The notes under the pieces: generated by a model
The model's database searches: none
Told to the model about the DNA's origin: nothing
What the model saw: only the letters and a program-made list of their open reading frames with translations
Part shown: piece by piece, positions 37,160 to 46,360 of the stretch
Layout: each line of letters begins with the position of its first letter
Position numbering within the stretch: position 1 is the first letter of the stretch
Translations under genes and position numbers: made by a program
Source of the DNA: Streptomyces sp. S.PB5
Lineage (GTDB): Bacteria; Actinomycetota; Actinomycetes; Streptomycetales; Streptomycetaceae
DNA length: 64,000 nucleotides
Assembly (NCBI RefSeq): GCF_030403745.1
Contig: NZ_JAQMWP010000010.1
Location: forward strand, 352,617-416,616
Direction of reading: 5' to 3'

Positions 37160-38275
37160 TCAGGTTTTGATGCGCATGCGATGCCGGTCCAGGACCGGCA
37201 TCGGGACGTACGAGGCTCCGTAGAGCGGGCCGTAGAGGTAGACCGGGGAGCCGTCGTCGGGGTCCGGGAGTTCGCGGTCCGCCGCTGAAGCGTCCGCCGC
37301 GACCAGAGCGTCCGCCGGGATCCCCGACTGCTCGGGGAGGCCGGCGAGCAGTGTCTCGGCGGTCAGGGGCCCGGACAGGTCCGCGGGCAGCTCCTCGGCG
37401 GCCCGGGTGGGGGTCTGCTCGGGCAGCGGCAGCGGCAGCGTCTCGGCGCGTGCGATGCGCTCCGTCGTGAGCAGGATCAGGCCGCCCGTCGCCACCACTC
37501 CGCAGCTCAGTGCGAGCACGGTGCCGATGGTGCCGTGGCGGAAGGTCTCGCCGAACATCGTGATGCCGACCGCGGCCGCGGCCACCGGGTTCACGACCGT
37601 GAGCGTGGCCAGCGGGGCCGCGAGGCCCGCGCCGCGGTAGGAGGCCTGGGAGAGCAGCATGCCGGCCGTGGCCAGGACGCCGATCACGGCGAGGGAGGGC
37701 AGGTCGCCCGCGCTCACCCCGCCCGTCCAGTCGACCGCGACGGTCTTGGTGAAGACCGAGGACATGCCGAACGCTATGCCGGACGCGGTGGCGAGCAGGA
37801 TGCTGCGCACCGCCGGATGCCGGTGCGCCGCCCGGCCCGCGATCATCAGCGCCACGACCGCGGCACCGGTGACCGAGGCGACCGCCACCCGCTGGGCCGT
37901 GTCCAGCGACTGTGCGTCGGAGGCGCCGACCAGGGCCAGCAGACCGGCCAGACCCACGGTCGCCATGATCGCGCCCCGCCAGGCCGTCGTCCCGGCCCTG
38001 CGGCCGACGAACAGCGCCGCCATGGGCAGCGCGAACACGATGGTGAGCGCGCCCAGCGGCTGCACCACACTCAGCGGGCCGTAGGCCAGCGCGACCACGT
38101 GCAGCAGACCGCCGAGGCCGTTCAGCCCGACCGCCACCCACCAGCTCGCCCGGCGCAGCGGGGCGAACTGCTGCTCGGGGGAGGATTCCGCGACGCGCTC
38201 CTGGACGATCGCCCCACCCGCGTACGCGACGGCGGAGACGAGCGACAGGACCACGGACAACGCGAGGGCACTCAT
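37160..38275 (-). CDS. EamA/DMT-type 10-TM transporter
   Basis: 371 residues from ATG 38275 (GAGGAGC upstream). Ten hydrophobic helices in two EamA-like halves (ALSVVLSLVSAVAYAGGAIV first; FGMSSVFTKTVAVDWTG opening the second; NPVAAAAVGITMFGETFRHG late). A cytoplasmic tail of about 90 residues, rich in Ala, Glu and Pro, ends with YLYGPLYGASYVPMPVLDRH. It belongs to the drug/metabolite exporter superfamily; cargo unknown. The tail is an unusual addition and could be a regulatory or interaction segment. Confidence 0.85.
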   Translation of the reverse strand: MSALALSVVLSLVSAVAYAGGAIVQERVAESSPEQQFAPLRRASWWVAVGLNGLGGLLHVVALAYGPLSVVQPLGALTIVFALPMAALFVGRRAGTTAWRGAIMATVGLAGLLALVGASDAQSLDTAQRVAVASVTGAAVVALMIAGRAAHRHPAVRSILLATASGIAFGMSSVFTKTVAVDWTGGVSAGDLPSLAVIGVLATAGMLLSQASYRGAGLAAPLATLTVVNPVAAAAVGITMFGETFRHGTIGTVLALSCGVVATGGLILLTTERIARAETLPLPLPEQTPTRAAEELPADLSGPLTAETLLAGLPEQSGIPADALVAADASAADRELPDPDDGSPVYLYGPLYGASYVPMPVLDRHRMRIKT

Positions 38276-38503
38276 GAGCTGCTCCTCTGCGTGAAGCGGG
38301 GGCAGTGACCCCGGCGTGGCGAACGGTCGGCTTCCATGTGCAACACGATGCCGCGAAAAGCTGTTCCCGTCGTCGTACCTGAGCAGGCATTGGGTCCTAC
38401 TGCCGATGGAGTACGAATCGGGCACCGTCCTCCCCAGGGTGGGTGAGTCCGGCCCTGGCCCACTTGGAGGTGTCCCCTAGGGGCCTTGGTACTACTGCTC
38501 TTC

Positions 38504-39229
38504 GTGGACCTCGACCTCGATCTCGCCGCCCTCCGCCCGCTCGGCGGTTTCTTCGTACTACGCACGGACGCAGTGCCTCGTCCGACGCCGTCGACGCTCG
38601 CGGAGGCCTATGAAAATCCTGGGCCGGAGGTTTACGAAAATTCTATGACTTTCCGTGTCCAGAAGGTGGCGGACGCCCTCCGCGCCCCCGAGTTGCGGAT
38701 CGCGGCCTCGGTGGCCCAGCAGGGGCTCGCCGCCCGGCTCTGGTCGGTCTCCCTGGGCTGCGCCGCCCTGCACGGCCGGATCCCCGACCTGGACCCCCGG
38801 CTCCTGCACTGGGACGCCGGCGCCCCCGACGACCTCTGGCTCACCGAGCTCCGCCCGCTGCCCGGGGACGCGGCGACCCTCGCGGCGGTCGTCCTGGACG
38901 GCCACCTCGAACCCCTGGCCACGGCCCTCCGGGACCGGTACCGGGTCGCCACGGGCCTGCTGCGCGGCAACGCGGCCTCGGCGCTCGCCGGCGCCGCCCG
39001 TCAGCTGCTGGGATGGGCGCACGCGAACGGCCGTACCGACGTCGCCGCCCGTACCCGCGCCCTGACCGCGGAGCTGCTGGCCCGCCCCGCCCTCGCAGGC
39101 AGGCTCGACCCCGCGACCCTCCGGCGCCGCAGCTGCTGCCTCTACTACCGCGTCCCCGGCGGCGGTGTCTGCGGAGACTGCTGCTTCACCCGGCCCCCGC
39201 GGTCTTCCCCGCGCGCCGCATCTGGGTGA
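38504..39229 (+). CDS. FhuF-like ferric reductase with C-terminal 2Fe-2S motif
   Basis: 241 residues from GTG 38504; TTG 38486 is an in-frame alternative and no strong ribosome site marks either. The C-terminus RRRSCCLYYRVPGGGVCGDC is the Cys-Cys...Cys-x-x-Cys cluster-binding motif of FhuF-type siderophore-iron reductases. This shorter actinobacterial version starts LAALRPLGGFFVLRTD and keeps RLWSVSLGCAALHGRIPDLD. Two AT-rich repeats (TATGAAAAT, TACGAAAAT) at 38609-38642 encode a doubled YEN. It likely reduces ferric iron in the cytoplasm. No siderophore genes or DtxR box are visible nearby. Confidence 0.8.
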   Translation: MDLDLDLAALRPLGGFFVLRTDAVPRPTPSTLAEAYENPGPEVYENSMTFRVQKVADALRAPELRIAASVAQQGLAARLWSVSLGCAALHGRIPDLDPRLLHWDAGAPDDLWLTELRPLPGDAATLAAVVLDGHLEPLATALRDRYRVATGLLRGNAASALAGAARQLLGWAHANGRTDVAARTRALTAELLARPALAGRLDPATLRRRSCCLYYRVPGGGVCGDCCFTRPPRSSPRAASG

Positions 39230-39269
39230 CCATGAGGTGCAACCAGCCGCTGAGAACAGGGGGTTCCGG

Positions 39270-40421
39270 GTGCGAGTGGGACTGCTGACCCGGGAGTACC
39301 CGCCGGACGTGTACGGCGGCGCGGGCGTCCATGTCGAGTTCCTCGCCCGGGAGTTGCACTCCCTGATCGACCTGGAGGTGCACTGCTGGGGCGAGGGACG
39401 CGCGGTGGGCGTGGCACGCCATCGGTCCTGGTCCGCGCTGGACACCGCCAACGACGCGCTGCGCACCTTCTCCGTGGACCTCGCGATGACCGCGGGCCTC
39501 GAAGGCCGCGAACTCGTGCACTCCCACACCTGGTACGCCAATCTCGCAGGCCACCTGGGCAAGCTGCTCTACGGCATCCCGCATGTGATGACCGCGCACT
39601 CGCTGGAGCCGCTGCGCCCCTGGAAGGCCGAGCAACTCGGCGGCGGCTACGCCCTGTCGAGCTGGGCCGAGCGCACCGCGATCGAGTCCGCCGACGCGGT
39701 GATCGCGGTCTCCGGCGCCATGCGCGAGGACATCCTGGCCTGCTACCCGGCGCTCGACCCGGCCCGGGTGCACATCGTGCACAACGGCATCGACACCACG
39801 CTCTACCGGCCCGACCACGGCACCGAGGCCCTCACCCGCATCGGCCTGGACCCGGACCGGCCCTTCGTGCTCTTCGTCGGCCGCATCACCCGGCAGAAGG
39901 GCGTGCCCCATCTGCTGCGCGCGGTACGGGACATCGACCCGGCGGCACAGGTCGTGCTGTGCGCCGGAGCCCCCGACACCCCGGAGATCGACCGCGAGTT
40001 CCGCGACCTCTTCCGGGAGTTGAGCAGTGTCCGCGAGGGCGTCCACTGGATCCCGCAGATGCTGCCGCGCCCGGATGTGATCCAACTTCTCACGCACGCC
40101 GCCGTGTTCGTCTGCCCTTCGGTGTACGAACCCCTCGGGATCGTCAACCTGGAGGCCATGGCGTGCGGGACCCCCGTCGTCGCCTCCCAGGTCGGCGGCA
40201 TCCCCGAGGTCGTGGACGACGGCAAGACCGGCGTACTCGTCCCGGTGGACGACGACTTCGAGCCCGCGCTGGCACGCGCGCTGGACTCGGTCCTCGCCGA
40301 TCCGGAGGGCGCCCGGCGGATGGGCGAGGCCGGACGGGAGCGCGCGGTGGGCGAGTTCGGCTGGGACGCGGTGGCGCGGCGGACGGTGCGGCTCTACGAG
40401 GAGATCCTCAAACAGGCGTAG
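39270..40421 (+). CDS. glgA: GT4 glycosyltransferase, glycogen synthase / maltose-1-phosphate synthase
   Basis: 383 residues from GTG 39270. A two-domain GT-B enzyme: the N-terminal VGLLTREYPPDVYGGAGVHV binds the acceptor, and the C-terminal half has FVGRITRQKGVPHLL and the nucleotide-sugar motif PSVYEPLGIVNLEAMACGTP. Annotated as GlgA by tradition; in actinobacteria this short GT4 class (GlgM) makes maltose 1-phosphate from ADP-glucose for the GlgE alpha-glucan route. It precedes glgC, which supplies ADP-glucose, by 51 nt on the same strand, so the pair forms an operon. No glgE or glgB is in the window. Confidence 0.92.
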   Translation: MRVGLLTREYPPDVYGGAGVHVEFLARELHSLIDLEVHCWGEGRAVGVARHRSWSALDTANDALRTFSVDLAMTAGLEGRELVHSHTWYANLAGHLGKLLYGIPHVMTAHSLEPLRPWKAEQLGGGYALSSWAERTAIESADAVIAVSGAMREDILACYPALDPARVHIVHNGIDTTLYRPDHGTEALTRIGLDPDRPFVLFVGRITRQKGVPHLLRAVRDIDPAAQVVLCAGAPDTPEIDREFRDLFRELSSVREGVHWIPQMLPRPDVIQLLTHAAVFVCPSVYEPLGIVNLEAMACGTPVVASQVGGIPEVVDDGKTGVLVPVDDDFEPALARALDSVLADPEGARRMGEAGRERAVGEFGWDAVARRTVRLYEEILKQA

Positions 40422-40472
40422 CGCGCCCCGGGCAGGGGCAGGCATGGTTCAACCAGGGTGAGGGGAGCGGCC

Positions 40473-41693
40473 ATGCGTCGTGGTGGACCTTCGGTGCTCG
40501 GAATCGTACTGGCGGGCGGAGAAGGCAAACGCCTGATGCCCCTGACCGCGGACCGCGCGAAACCAGCGGTCACCTTCGGAGGAACGTATCGCCTCGTCGA
40601 TTTCGTCCTCTCCAACCTAGTGAACGGCGACATCCTGCGCATCTGTGTCCTGACGCAGTACAAGTCGCACTCGCTGGACCGGCACATCACCACCACCTGG
40701 CGGATGTCGAGCCTGCTCGGCAACTACGTCACCCCGGTCCCGGCCCAGCAGCGGCTCGGCAAGCGCTGGTACCTGGGCAGCGCCGACGCCATCCTGCAGT
40801 CGCTGAACCTGGTGCACGACGAAGGGCCCGAGTACGTCGTGGTGTTCGGCGCCGACCACGTGTACCGGATGGACCCGCGGCAGATGCTCGCCCAGCACAT
40901 CGAGAGCGGGGCGGGGGTGACGGTGGCCGGCATCCGGGTGCCGCGCTCGGAGTCCTCGCAGTTCGGGGTGATCACACCCGGCTCGGACGGGCTGAGCGTG
41001 GAGCGCTTCCTGGAGAAGCCCGCCGACCCGCCCGGCCTCGCGGACGACCCGGAGACCGTCTTCGCCTCCATGGGCAACTACATCTTCACCACCAAGGCCC
41101 TGATAGAGGCGCTCCAGCGGGACGCCGACGACGAGGACTCGGTGCACGACATGGGCGGCTCGATCCTGCCCCAGCTCACCGACCGCGGCGAGGCCCAGCT
41201 GTACGACTTCAGCCTCAACCACGTGCCCGGCGAGACGACGCGCGACCAGGGCTACTGGCGGGACGTGGGCACCCTGGACGCGTACTACGACGCCCACATG
41301 GACCTCATCGCCGAGCGCCCCGCGTTCAACCTCTACAACCGGCAGTGGCCCATCTACACCCACTCCGGACAGCTCTCCCCGGCCCGGTTCAACGCGGGCG
41401 GCATGGCCAGCGAGTCGATCATCAGCGCAGGCTGTCTGATCCGCGGCCAGGTCACGCGGTCGATTCTGTCGCCGGGCGTCAGAGTCGACCCGGGGGCGGT
41501 GGTCCAGGGCTCGATCCTGCACGACAACGTCCGCGTGGGCCGGGGCGCGGTGGTGCGCGGGGCCGTGCTCGACAAGAACGTCGAGGTGCCGCCGGGCGCG
41601 ACGATCGGGGTGAACCCGGAGCGGGACGCGGAGCTCTACACCGTCTCCAAGGGCGGGGTGATCGCCCTGGGCAAGGGCCGACAGGTGTCCTGA
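40473..41693 (+). CDS. glgC: Glucose-1-phosphate adenylyltransferase (ADP-glucose pyrophosphorylase)
   Basis: 406 residues from ATG 40473 with GAGGGGAG upstream. Makes ADP-glucose from ATP and glucose 1-phosphate. The N-terminal nucleotidyltransferase motif is LGIVLAGGEGKRLMPLTADR, with FGGTYRLVDFVLSN, WYLGSADAI and the catalytic FGADHVYRMD. FLEKP and the left-handed beta-helix C-terminus (SPGVRVDPGAVVQGSILHDN) complete the family. Allosteric control by sugar phosphates is usual. A terminator follows. Confidence 0.97.
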   Translation: MRRGGPSVLGIVLAGGEGKRLMPLTADRAKPAVTFGGTYRLVDFVLSNLVNGDILRICVLTQYKSHSLDRHITTTWRMSSLLGNYVTPVPAQQRLGKRWYLGSADAILQSLNLVHDEGPEYVVVFGADHVYRMDPRQMLAQHIESGAGVTVAGIRVPRSESSQFGVITPGSDGLSVERFLEKPADPPGLADDPETVFASMGNYIFTTKALIEALQRDADDEDSVHDMGGSILPQLTDRGEAQLYDFSLNHVPGETTRDQGYWRDVGTLDAYYDAHMDLIAERPAFNLYNRQWPIYTHSGQLSPARFNAGGMASESIISAGCLIRGQVTRSILSPGVRVDPGAVVQGSILHDNVRVGRGAVVRGAVLDKNVEVPPGATIGVNPERDAELYTVSKGGVIALGKGRQVS

Positions 41694-41737
41694 ACACGCC
41701 ACGACCCAGCACGAGACGCCCCGCGAGACACATCTCA

Positions 41738-41765
41738 GGGCACCCCTGTGACCCCTGGGGTGCCC
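41738..41765 (+). terminator. Hairpin terminator after glgC
   Basis: GGGCACCCC (41738-41746) pairs perfectly with GGGGTGCCC (41757-41765) around 10 nt, 45 nt after the stop. Confidence 0.75.
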
Positions 41766-41875
41766 ATGGCCGGACTTAATCTGCTGTTAACTGTGCGTAG
41801 CTTGATCGTACTTGACCGTAATCGCGTGCGGGCGATTGACTGCTTGCTCACCCGTCGTCGACGCGAGGCAAGCCA

Positions 41876-43195
41876 TTGACTTCTGACCTGCTCGCACCTC
41901 TCGACCTGGCTTTCTGGAACATCGAGTCCGCGGAACACCCCATGCACCTGGGCGCCCTCGGCGTCTTCTCGGCGCACTCGCCCACCGCGGGCGCCCACGC
42001 CGCCGACCTGCTCGCCGCACGCGCCGCGGCGGTGCCGGGACTGCGGATGCGGATCCGGGACGTCTGGCAGCCACTGGCCTTCGGGGGTGCGACGCGCGAG
42101 CCCGCCCCCGACTTCGAGCCCTTGGACCACGTACGGCTGCACGCCCCCACCCCCGACTTCCACACCGTCGCCGGACGGCTCATGGAACGCCCCCTGGAGC
42201 GCGGCCGGCCGCCGTGGGAGGCGCATGTGCTGCCGGGGGAGGACGGCGTCTCCTTCGCCGTGCTCTTCAAGTTCCACCACGCCCTGGCCGACGGACTGCG
42301 CGCGCTGACCCTGGCCGCCGCCATCCTCGACCCGATGGACCTGCCGGCCCGCAAGCCGCGCCCCGAGGAGCCGTCGAAGGGCTTCTTCCCGGACGTCCGC
42401 AAACTGCCCGGCCTCATCAAGGGCACCGTCTCCGACGTGGGCCGCGCCCTCGACATCGGTGCGTCGGTCGCCCTGTCCACCGTCGGGGTGCGCTCGTCCT
42501 CCGCACTGACCTCCGAGCCGAGCGGAACCCGCCGTACCGCAGGCGTGGTCGTCGACCTCGACGGCGTGCACCGGGTGCGCAAGACCCGGGGCGGCACCGT
42601 CAACGACGTACTGATCGCCGTCGTCGCAGGCGCCCTGCGCCGCTGGCTGGACGAGCGCGGCGACGGCAGCGACGGCGTCGCGCCCCGCGCCCTGATCCCC
42701 GTCTCCAAGCGCCGCCCGCGCACCGCGCACCCACAGGGCAACCGGCTCTCCGGGTACCTGATACGGCTCCCGGTCGACGACCCCGACCCGCTCGCCCGCC
42801 TCGAAACGGTCCGCACGGCCATGGACCGCAACAAGGACGCCGGACCCAACCGGGGCGCCGGTGCCGTCGCCCTGCTCGCCGACCACGTCCCCGCGCTCGG
42901 CCACCGGCTCGGCGGACCCCTGGTGAGCCAGGCCGCCCGGCTCTGGTTCGACATCCTGGTCACCAGCGTCCCGCTGCCCAGCCTCGGCCTGAAACTCGGC
43001 GGCAACCCGGTCGTCGAGGTCTTCCCGTTCGCTCCGCTCGCCCACGGACAGTCCCTGGCCGTGGCGGTCTCGACCTACCGGGGGCAGGTCCATTACGGCC
43101 TCGTCGCCGACGCCGAAGCGGTACCGGACCTCGATGTGCTGGCCAAGGCCATCACCGAGGAGGTCGAGACGCTCATCACCGCCTGCGAGGGTTGA
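41876..43195 (+). CDS. Wax ester synthase/diacylglycerol acyltransferase (WS/DGAT)
   Basis: 439 residues from a TTG start at 41876 with GAGGCAAG upstream. It transfers acyl groups from acyl-CoA to diacylglycerol (storage triacylglycerol) or fatty alcohol. The catalytic HHxxxDG motif is HHALADG (134-140). The N-terminal LDLAFWNIESAEHPMHLGAL and the later ND-containing GGTVNDVLIAVVAGALRRWL are family hallmarks. Neighbourhood and sequence fit S. coelicolor SCO0958, the main TAG-forming DGAT, from memory. Position after glycogen genes puts two carbon-storage routes side by side. Confidence 0.93.
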   Translation: MTSDLLAPLDLAFWNIESAEHPMHLGALGVFSAHSPTAGAHAADLLAARAAAVPGLRMRIRDVWQPLAFGGATREPAPDFEPLDHVRLHAPTPDFHTVAGRLMERPLERGRPPWEAHVLPGEDGVSFAVLFKFHHALADGLRALTLAAAILDPMDLPARKPRPEEPSKGFFPDVRKLPGLIKGTVSDVGRALDIGASVALSTVGVRSSSALTSEPSGTRRTAGVVVDLDGVHRVRKTRGGTVNDVLIAVVAGALRRWLDERGDGSDGVAPRALIPVSKRRPRTAHPQGNRLSGYLIRLPVDDPDPLARLETVRTAMDRNKDAGPNRGAGAVALLADHVPALGHRLGGPLVSQAARLWFDILVTSVPLPSLGLKLGGNPVVEVFPFAPLAHGQSLAVAVSTYRGQVHYGLVADAEAVPDLDVLAKAITEEVETLITACEG

Positions 43196-43299
43196 CCCTC
43201 CGCGTTTTTGGAGGACCGGCCCGGCGCTCCGTAGAATTCCCCGTTCGAAAGCGGACGCGGTCGGAGCGCCGCACGGTGAGCCAAGGAAACGACAGCGCG

Positions 43300-44805
43300 A
43301 TGACGGTGACAGAGGACGGCCCGACGGCCACGGAAGCGGCCGTGGACGGGATCGAGTACGGCCCCGGCATCGACCCGGAGCGGCTCGCCGTCTGCCTCAG
43401 CGTGCTCGACGAGCTCGACGAGCTGGAGGTCGACCACCCCGACGCGATCGCCGTGCGCCGCGCCACCGCCGGCATCTACCGCACGGTCAAGCAGCGCCGC
43501 CGCCAGGAGCGCCGGGCCGCCAAGACCGCCCACGACAAGGCGGTCACGGAGGCCACGGCGACCGGCTCCGCCCAGCGCATCGACGACGAGACGGAAGGCA
43601 TCCTGCCGTCGTCGATCACCGAGGAGGGCAGGATCGCGGGGATACTGCAGCGCCCCCGCTCCTGCTACACCTGCAAGACCCGGTACGTGGAAGTCGACTA
43701 CTTCTACCACCAGCTCTGTCCGGACTGCGCCCGTGTGAACCGCGAGAAGCGCGACGTCCGCGCCGACCTCACCGGCAAGCGCGCCCTCCTCACCGGCGGC
43801 CGCGCCAAGATCGGCATGTACATCGCGCTGCGGCTGCTGCGCGACGGCGCCCACACGACGATCACCACGCGCTTCCCCAAGGACGCCATCCGCCGCTTCA
43901 AGGCCATGGACGACTCCGGCGACTGGATGCACCGCCTGGAGGTCGTCGGCATCGACCTGCGCGACCCGGCCCAGGCCGTGGCCCTCGCCGACCAGGTCGC
44001 CGAGGCGGGCCCGCTGGACATCCTGATCAACAACGCGACCCAGACCGTACGGCGTCTGCCGTCCGCGTACGCCGCCCTGGTCGAGGGCGAGAGCGCCCCG
44101 CTGCCGGCCGGTGAGCTCCCCGCCCACCACGTCATCGGCGCCTTCGGCTCCGGCGCGGTCGACGGCCTGGCCGCCCTGCCCGTCGGCATCTCCGGCCTCG
44201 ACGCCCAGCAGGTCGCCGACCTCGCCCTGGTCGCGGGCAACGCCAGCGTCGCGAGGCACCTCGACGGCACCGCCATCGACGCCGGCGGCCTGGTCCCCGA
44301 CGTCGTCGACACCAACACCTGGGTGCAGACCATCGAGCAGATCTCCCCGGTGGAGCTCCTCGAGACCCAGCTGTGCAACTACACGGCGCCGTTCATCCTC
44401 ATCAGCAAGCTCCGCCCGTCGATGGCGGAGGCCGCGCGCAAGGCGTCCTCGAAGCGCGCGTACGTCGTCAACGTCTCCGCCATGGAGGGCGTCTTCGGCC
44501 GCGGCTACAAGGGCGCGGGGCACCCGAACACCAATGCCGCCAAGGCCGCGATGAACATGGTCACGCGCACCAGCGCCCAGGAGATGTTCCAGACCGACGG
44601 CATCCTCATGACCTCCGTCGACACCGGCTGGATCACCGACGAGCGCCCCCACTACGACAAGCTGCGGCTCGCCGAGGAGGGCTTCCACGCCCCCCTCGAC
44701 CTCGTCGACGGCGCCGCCCGCGTCTACGACCCGGTCGTGCGCGGCGAGGCGGGCGAGGACCTGTACGGCGTCTTCCTGAAGGACTACGCCCCGGGCAAGT
44801 GGTGA
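43300..44805 (+). CDS. SDR-like oxidoreductase with N-terminal zinc ribbon, catalytic Tyr missing
   Basis: 501 residues from ATG 43300; GTG 43276, with GGAG at good spacing, is an equally possible start. Residues 1-115 are acidic/basic helices (LDELDELEVDHPDAIAVR, KQRRRQERRAAK). A four-cysteine ribbon follows: Cys122, Cys125, Cys140 and Cys143. Then an SDR Rossmann domain with TGGRAKIG (165-172) and LINNAT. The SDR YxxxK position reads TNAAK (411-415): Lys415 is kept, Tyr is replaced by Thr. An insert (LPAHHVIGAFGSGAVDGLAA) lies between the NNA motif and the active site. The cofactor site looks usable but classical SDR chemistry is doubtful. Function not known. Confidence 0.8.
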   Translation: MTVTEDGPTATEAAVDGIEYGPGIDPERLAVCLSVLDELDELEVDHPDAIAVRRATAGIYRTVKQRRRQERRAAKTAHDKAVTEATATGSAQRIDDETEGILPSSITEEGRIAGILQRPRSCYTCKTRYVEVDYFYHQLCPDCARVNREKRDVRADLTGKRALLTGGRAKIGMYIALRLLRDGAHTTITTRFPKDAIRRFKAMDDSGDWMHRLEVVGIDLRDPAQAVALADQVAEAGPLDILINNATQTVRRLPSAYAALVEGESAPLPAGELPAHHVIGAFGSGAVDGLAALPVGISGLDAQQVADLALVAGNASVARHLDGTAIDAGGLVPDVVDTNTWVQTIEQISPVELLETQLCNYTAPFILISKLRPSMAEAARKASSKRAYVVNVSAMEGVFGRGYKGAGHPNTNAAKAAMNMVTRTSAQEMFQTDGILMTSVDTGWITDERPHYDKLRLAEEGFHAPLDLVDGAARVYDPVVRGEAGEDLYGVFLKDYAPGKW

Positions 44806-44885
44806 TGAGGCGCCGGTCATGACGTGTGGCCAGGCGTCCGCCGGGGAATCCTGACACTGAGGTGTATTTCGCGCCAGGAGTCGTC

Positions 44886-45116
44886 ATGGCCAGCCTGCAC
44901 AGCATCGATCCACGCGCGCTCAGCGATCCGCGCAACCGCTACCCGACCGACGCGGAGTTCTACGCGAGCGACCGCCCGGCCCATCACGTCCTGCCGGAGG
45001 ACCGGCCCCGCGGTGGCCCCAGTGAGCGGATCAAGCATCCGTGGACCTGGGGCACGGTCGGCGTCATGGTCTTCTTCTTCATGATCCTCTTCATGGGTAT
45101 CGCGCTGTTCCCCTGA
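44886..45116 (+). CDS. Small single-pass membrane protein
   Basis: 76 residues from ATG 44886 with AGGAG 6 nt upstream. The first 50 residues are polar (SLHSIDPRALSDPRNRYPTD, then HHVLPEDRPRGG), and the last 25 form one transmembrane helix (WGTVGVMVFFFMILFMGIAL). Topology is probably N-in with a short C-terminal end outside. Short conserved proteins of this kind are common in Streptomyces; function unknown. Confidence 0.75.
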   Translation: MASLHSIDPRALSDPRNRYPTDAEFYASDRPAHHVLPEDRPRGGPSERIKHPWTWGTVGVMVFFFMILFMGIALFP

Positions 45117-45135
45117 GGACCGGTTCCCGAGCGGG

Positions 45136-45939
45136 TCAGGACGGAGACGGCCCGTGCGACCGCAGCCGGTCGTGCACGGCGTATCCGCCCGGCCGCGCCG
45201 CCCTGACCCGGGTCCCTCCGTCCACCAGCAGATCCGCCCCGGTCACCCACTGCGCCGCGTCCGAGGCCAGCCACACCACAGCGCGCGCCACGTCGGCCGG
45301 CTCACCGATCCGCCCGAGCGGCAGCCCCGCCGCGACCTCCGCCTCGCCCGGCTCCCACACGAACCGGGCCAGCTCCGTCCGCACGAGACCGGGTGAGACG
45401 GAGTTGACCCGCACCTTCGGGGCCAGTTCGCCCGCGAGCTGCCGGGTCAGGTGGAGCAGGGCCGCCTTGCTGGTGCCGTAGGCGCCGATGTTCGGCCCGA
45501 CATGCGTCGCACCCTCCGTGCAGACATTGACGACGGCGCCGCCGTGCTCCCGCATCCAGGCCCGCCACGCGTACTGCACGAGCCTGAGCGCCGCCTCGAC
45601 ATTGACGGCGAAGGCCTCGCGCCAGGCCGCCGGATCGACGTCCATGAGCGGCCCGTACGGCAGGTTCGTCGCCGCGTTGTTCACCACGACGTCGATCCGG
45701 CCGAAGTCGCGCAGCGCCAGCTCCACGGCCGCCCGCAGATGGTCCGGGTCGCAGACGCTCCCCGCCAGGCCGATGCCGCCCAGCTCCGCGGCGCTCGCGC
45801 GGACCTCGTCGGCGTTGCGTGCGGTGACGCACACCAGCGCTCCGGCCGCGGCCAGCTCCTGGGCGACGGCACGGCCGATCCCGCGCGTGCCACCGGTGAC
45901 GAGGGCGGCCCTGCCGTCGAGCGGATACGACGATGTCAT
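45136..45939 (-). CDS. SDR-family NAD(P)-dependent oxidoreductase
   Basis: 267 residues, classical SDR. TGGTRGIG (cofactor loop, about 15-22), NNAAT (about 86-90), catalytic Ser region and YGTSK (Tyr and Lys, about 153-157) are all intact. LVDGGTRVRAARPGGYAV at the end is like 3-oxoacyl reductase or gluconate dehydrogenase types. It starts 25 nt downstream of the HD-domain gene on the same strand. Substrate cannot be told. Confidence 0.9.
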   Translation of the reverse strand: MTSSYPLDGRAALVTGGTRGIGRAVAQELAAAGALVCVTARNADEVRASAAELGGIGLAGSVCDPDHLRAAVELALRDFGRIDVVVNNAATNLPYGPLMDVDPAAWREAFAVNVEAALRLVQYAWRAWMREHGGAVVNVCTEGATHVGPNIGAYGTSKAALLHLTRQLAGELAPKVRVNSVSPGLVRTELARFVWEPGEAEVAAGLPLGRIGEPADVARAVVWLASDAAQWVTGADLLVDGGTRVRAARPGGYAVHDRLRSHGPSPS

Positions 45940-45964
45940 CGGCGTACCGTCTCATGACGGGCCG

Positions 45965-46360
45965 TCAGTCGACAGCCCCGAGACGCGAGTGCCGTTCCGC
46001 CACCAGCTCCAGGACCGTGCGCCAGTCCTCCAGGACCCCGGCGTCGAAGCCGGCGCCGCGGCTCTCCTCGTCCGCGAGGCGCAGCCGCAGCAGGTCGTCG
46101 TCGGCGGCGGAGCCATGACGGCGTACGAGGCGGTAGACCCGCTCGCCGAGCAGCGGCCGTACGGCGTCGGCCGCGCGCTGGGCCCGGGCGGTCTCGTCGC
46201 CGGGGCAGAGCAGCTGCCCGATGTCGTGCACCAGCCCCGCCACCTGGAGTTCCTTGTCGGCGGGGCGGCTGCGGCGCAGCAGCGCGGCGGTGCGCAGCGC
46301 GTGCTGGTGCCGGCAGGCGTACAGCAGATCCATCAGCTCCTCGACACTGCGCAGCTCCAT
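45965..46360 (-). CDS. HD-domain protein (metal-dependent phosphohydrolase/oxygenase fold)
   Basis: 131 residues. First His is in ACRHQHALRTAALLR (about 18-20), then His45-Asp46 in GLVHDIGQLL, and a later RRHGSAADDD. This is the small HD layout shared with PhnZ-like mixed-valent di-iron oxygenases and inositol oxygenase-like proteins, so oxygenase or phosphohydrolase activity is possible. GAGAGGA precedes ATG 46360. It is the first gene of a two-gene unit with the SDR at 45136. Confidence 0.75.
   Translation of the reverse strand: MELRSVEELMDLLYACRHQHALRTAALLRRSRPADKELQVAGLVHDIGQLLCPGDETARAQRAADAVRPLLGERVYRLVRRHGSAADDDLLRLRLADEESRGAGFDAGVLEDWRTVLELVAERHSRLGAVD

Noticed and set aside
42214..43299. 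Upstream extension of the zinc-ribbon SDR frame across the DGAT gene
   Set aside because: The extension overlaps the DGAT gene completely and has shadow composition; real starts exist at 43276 or 43300.
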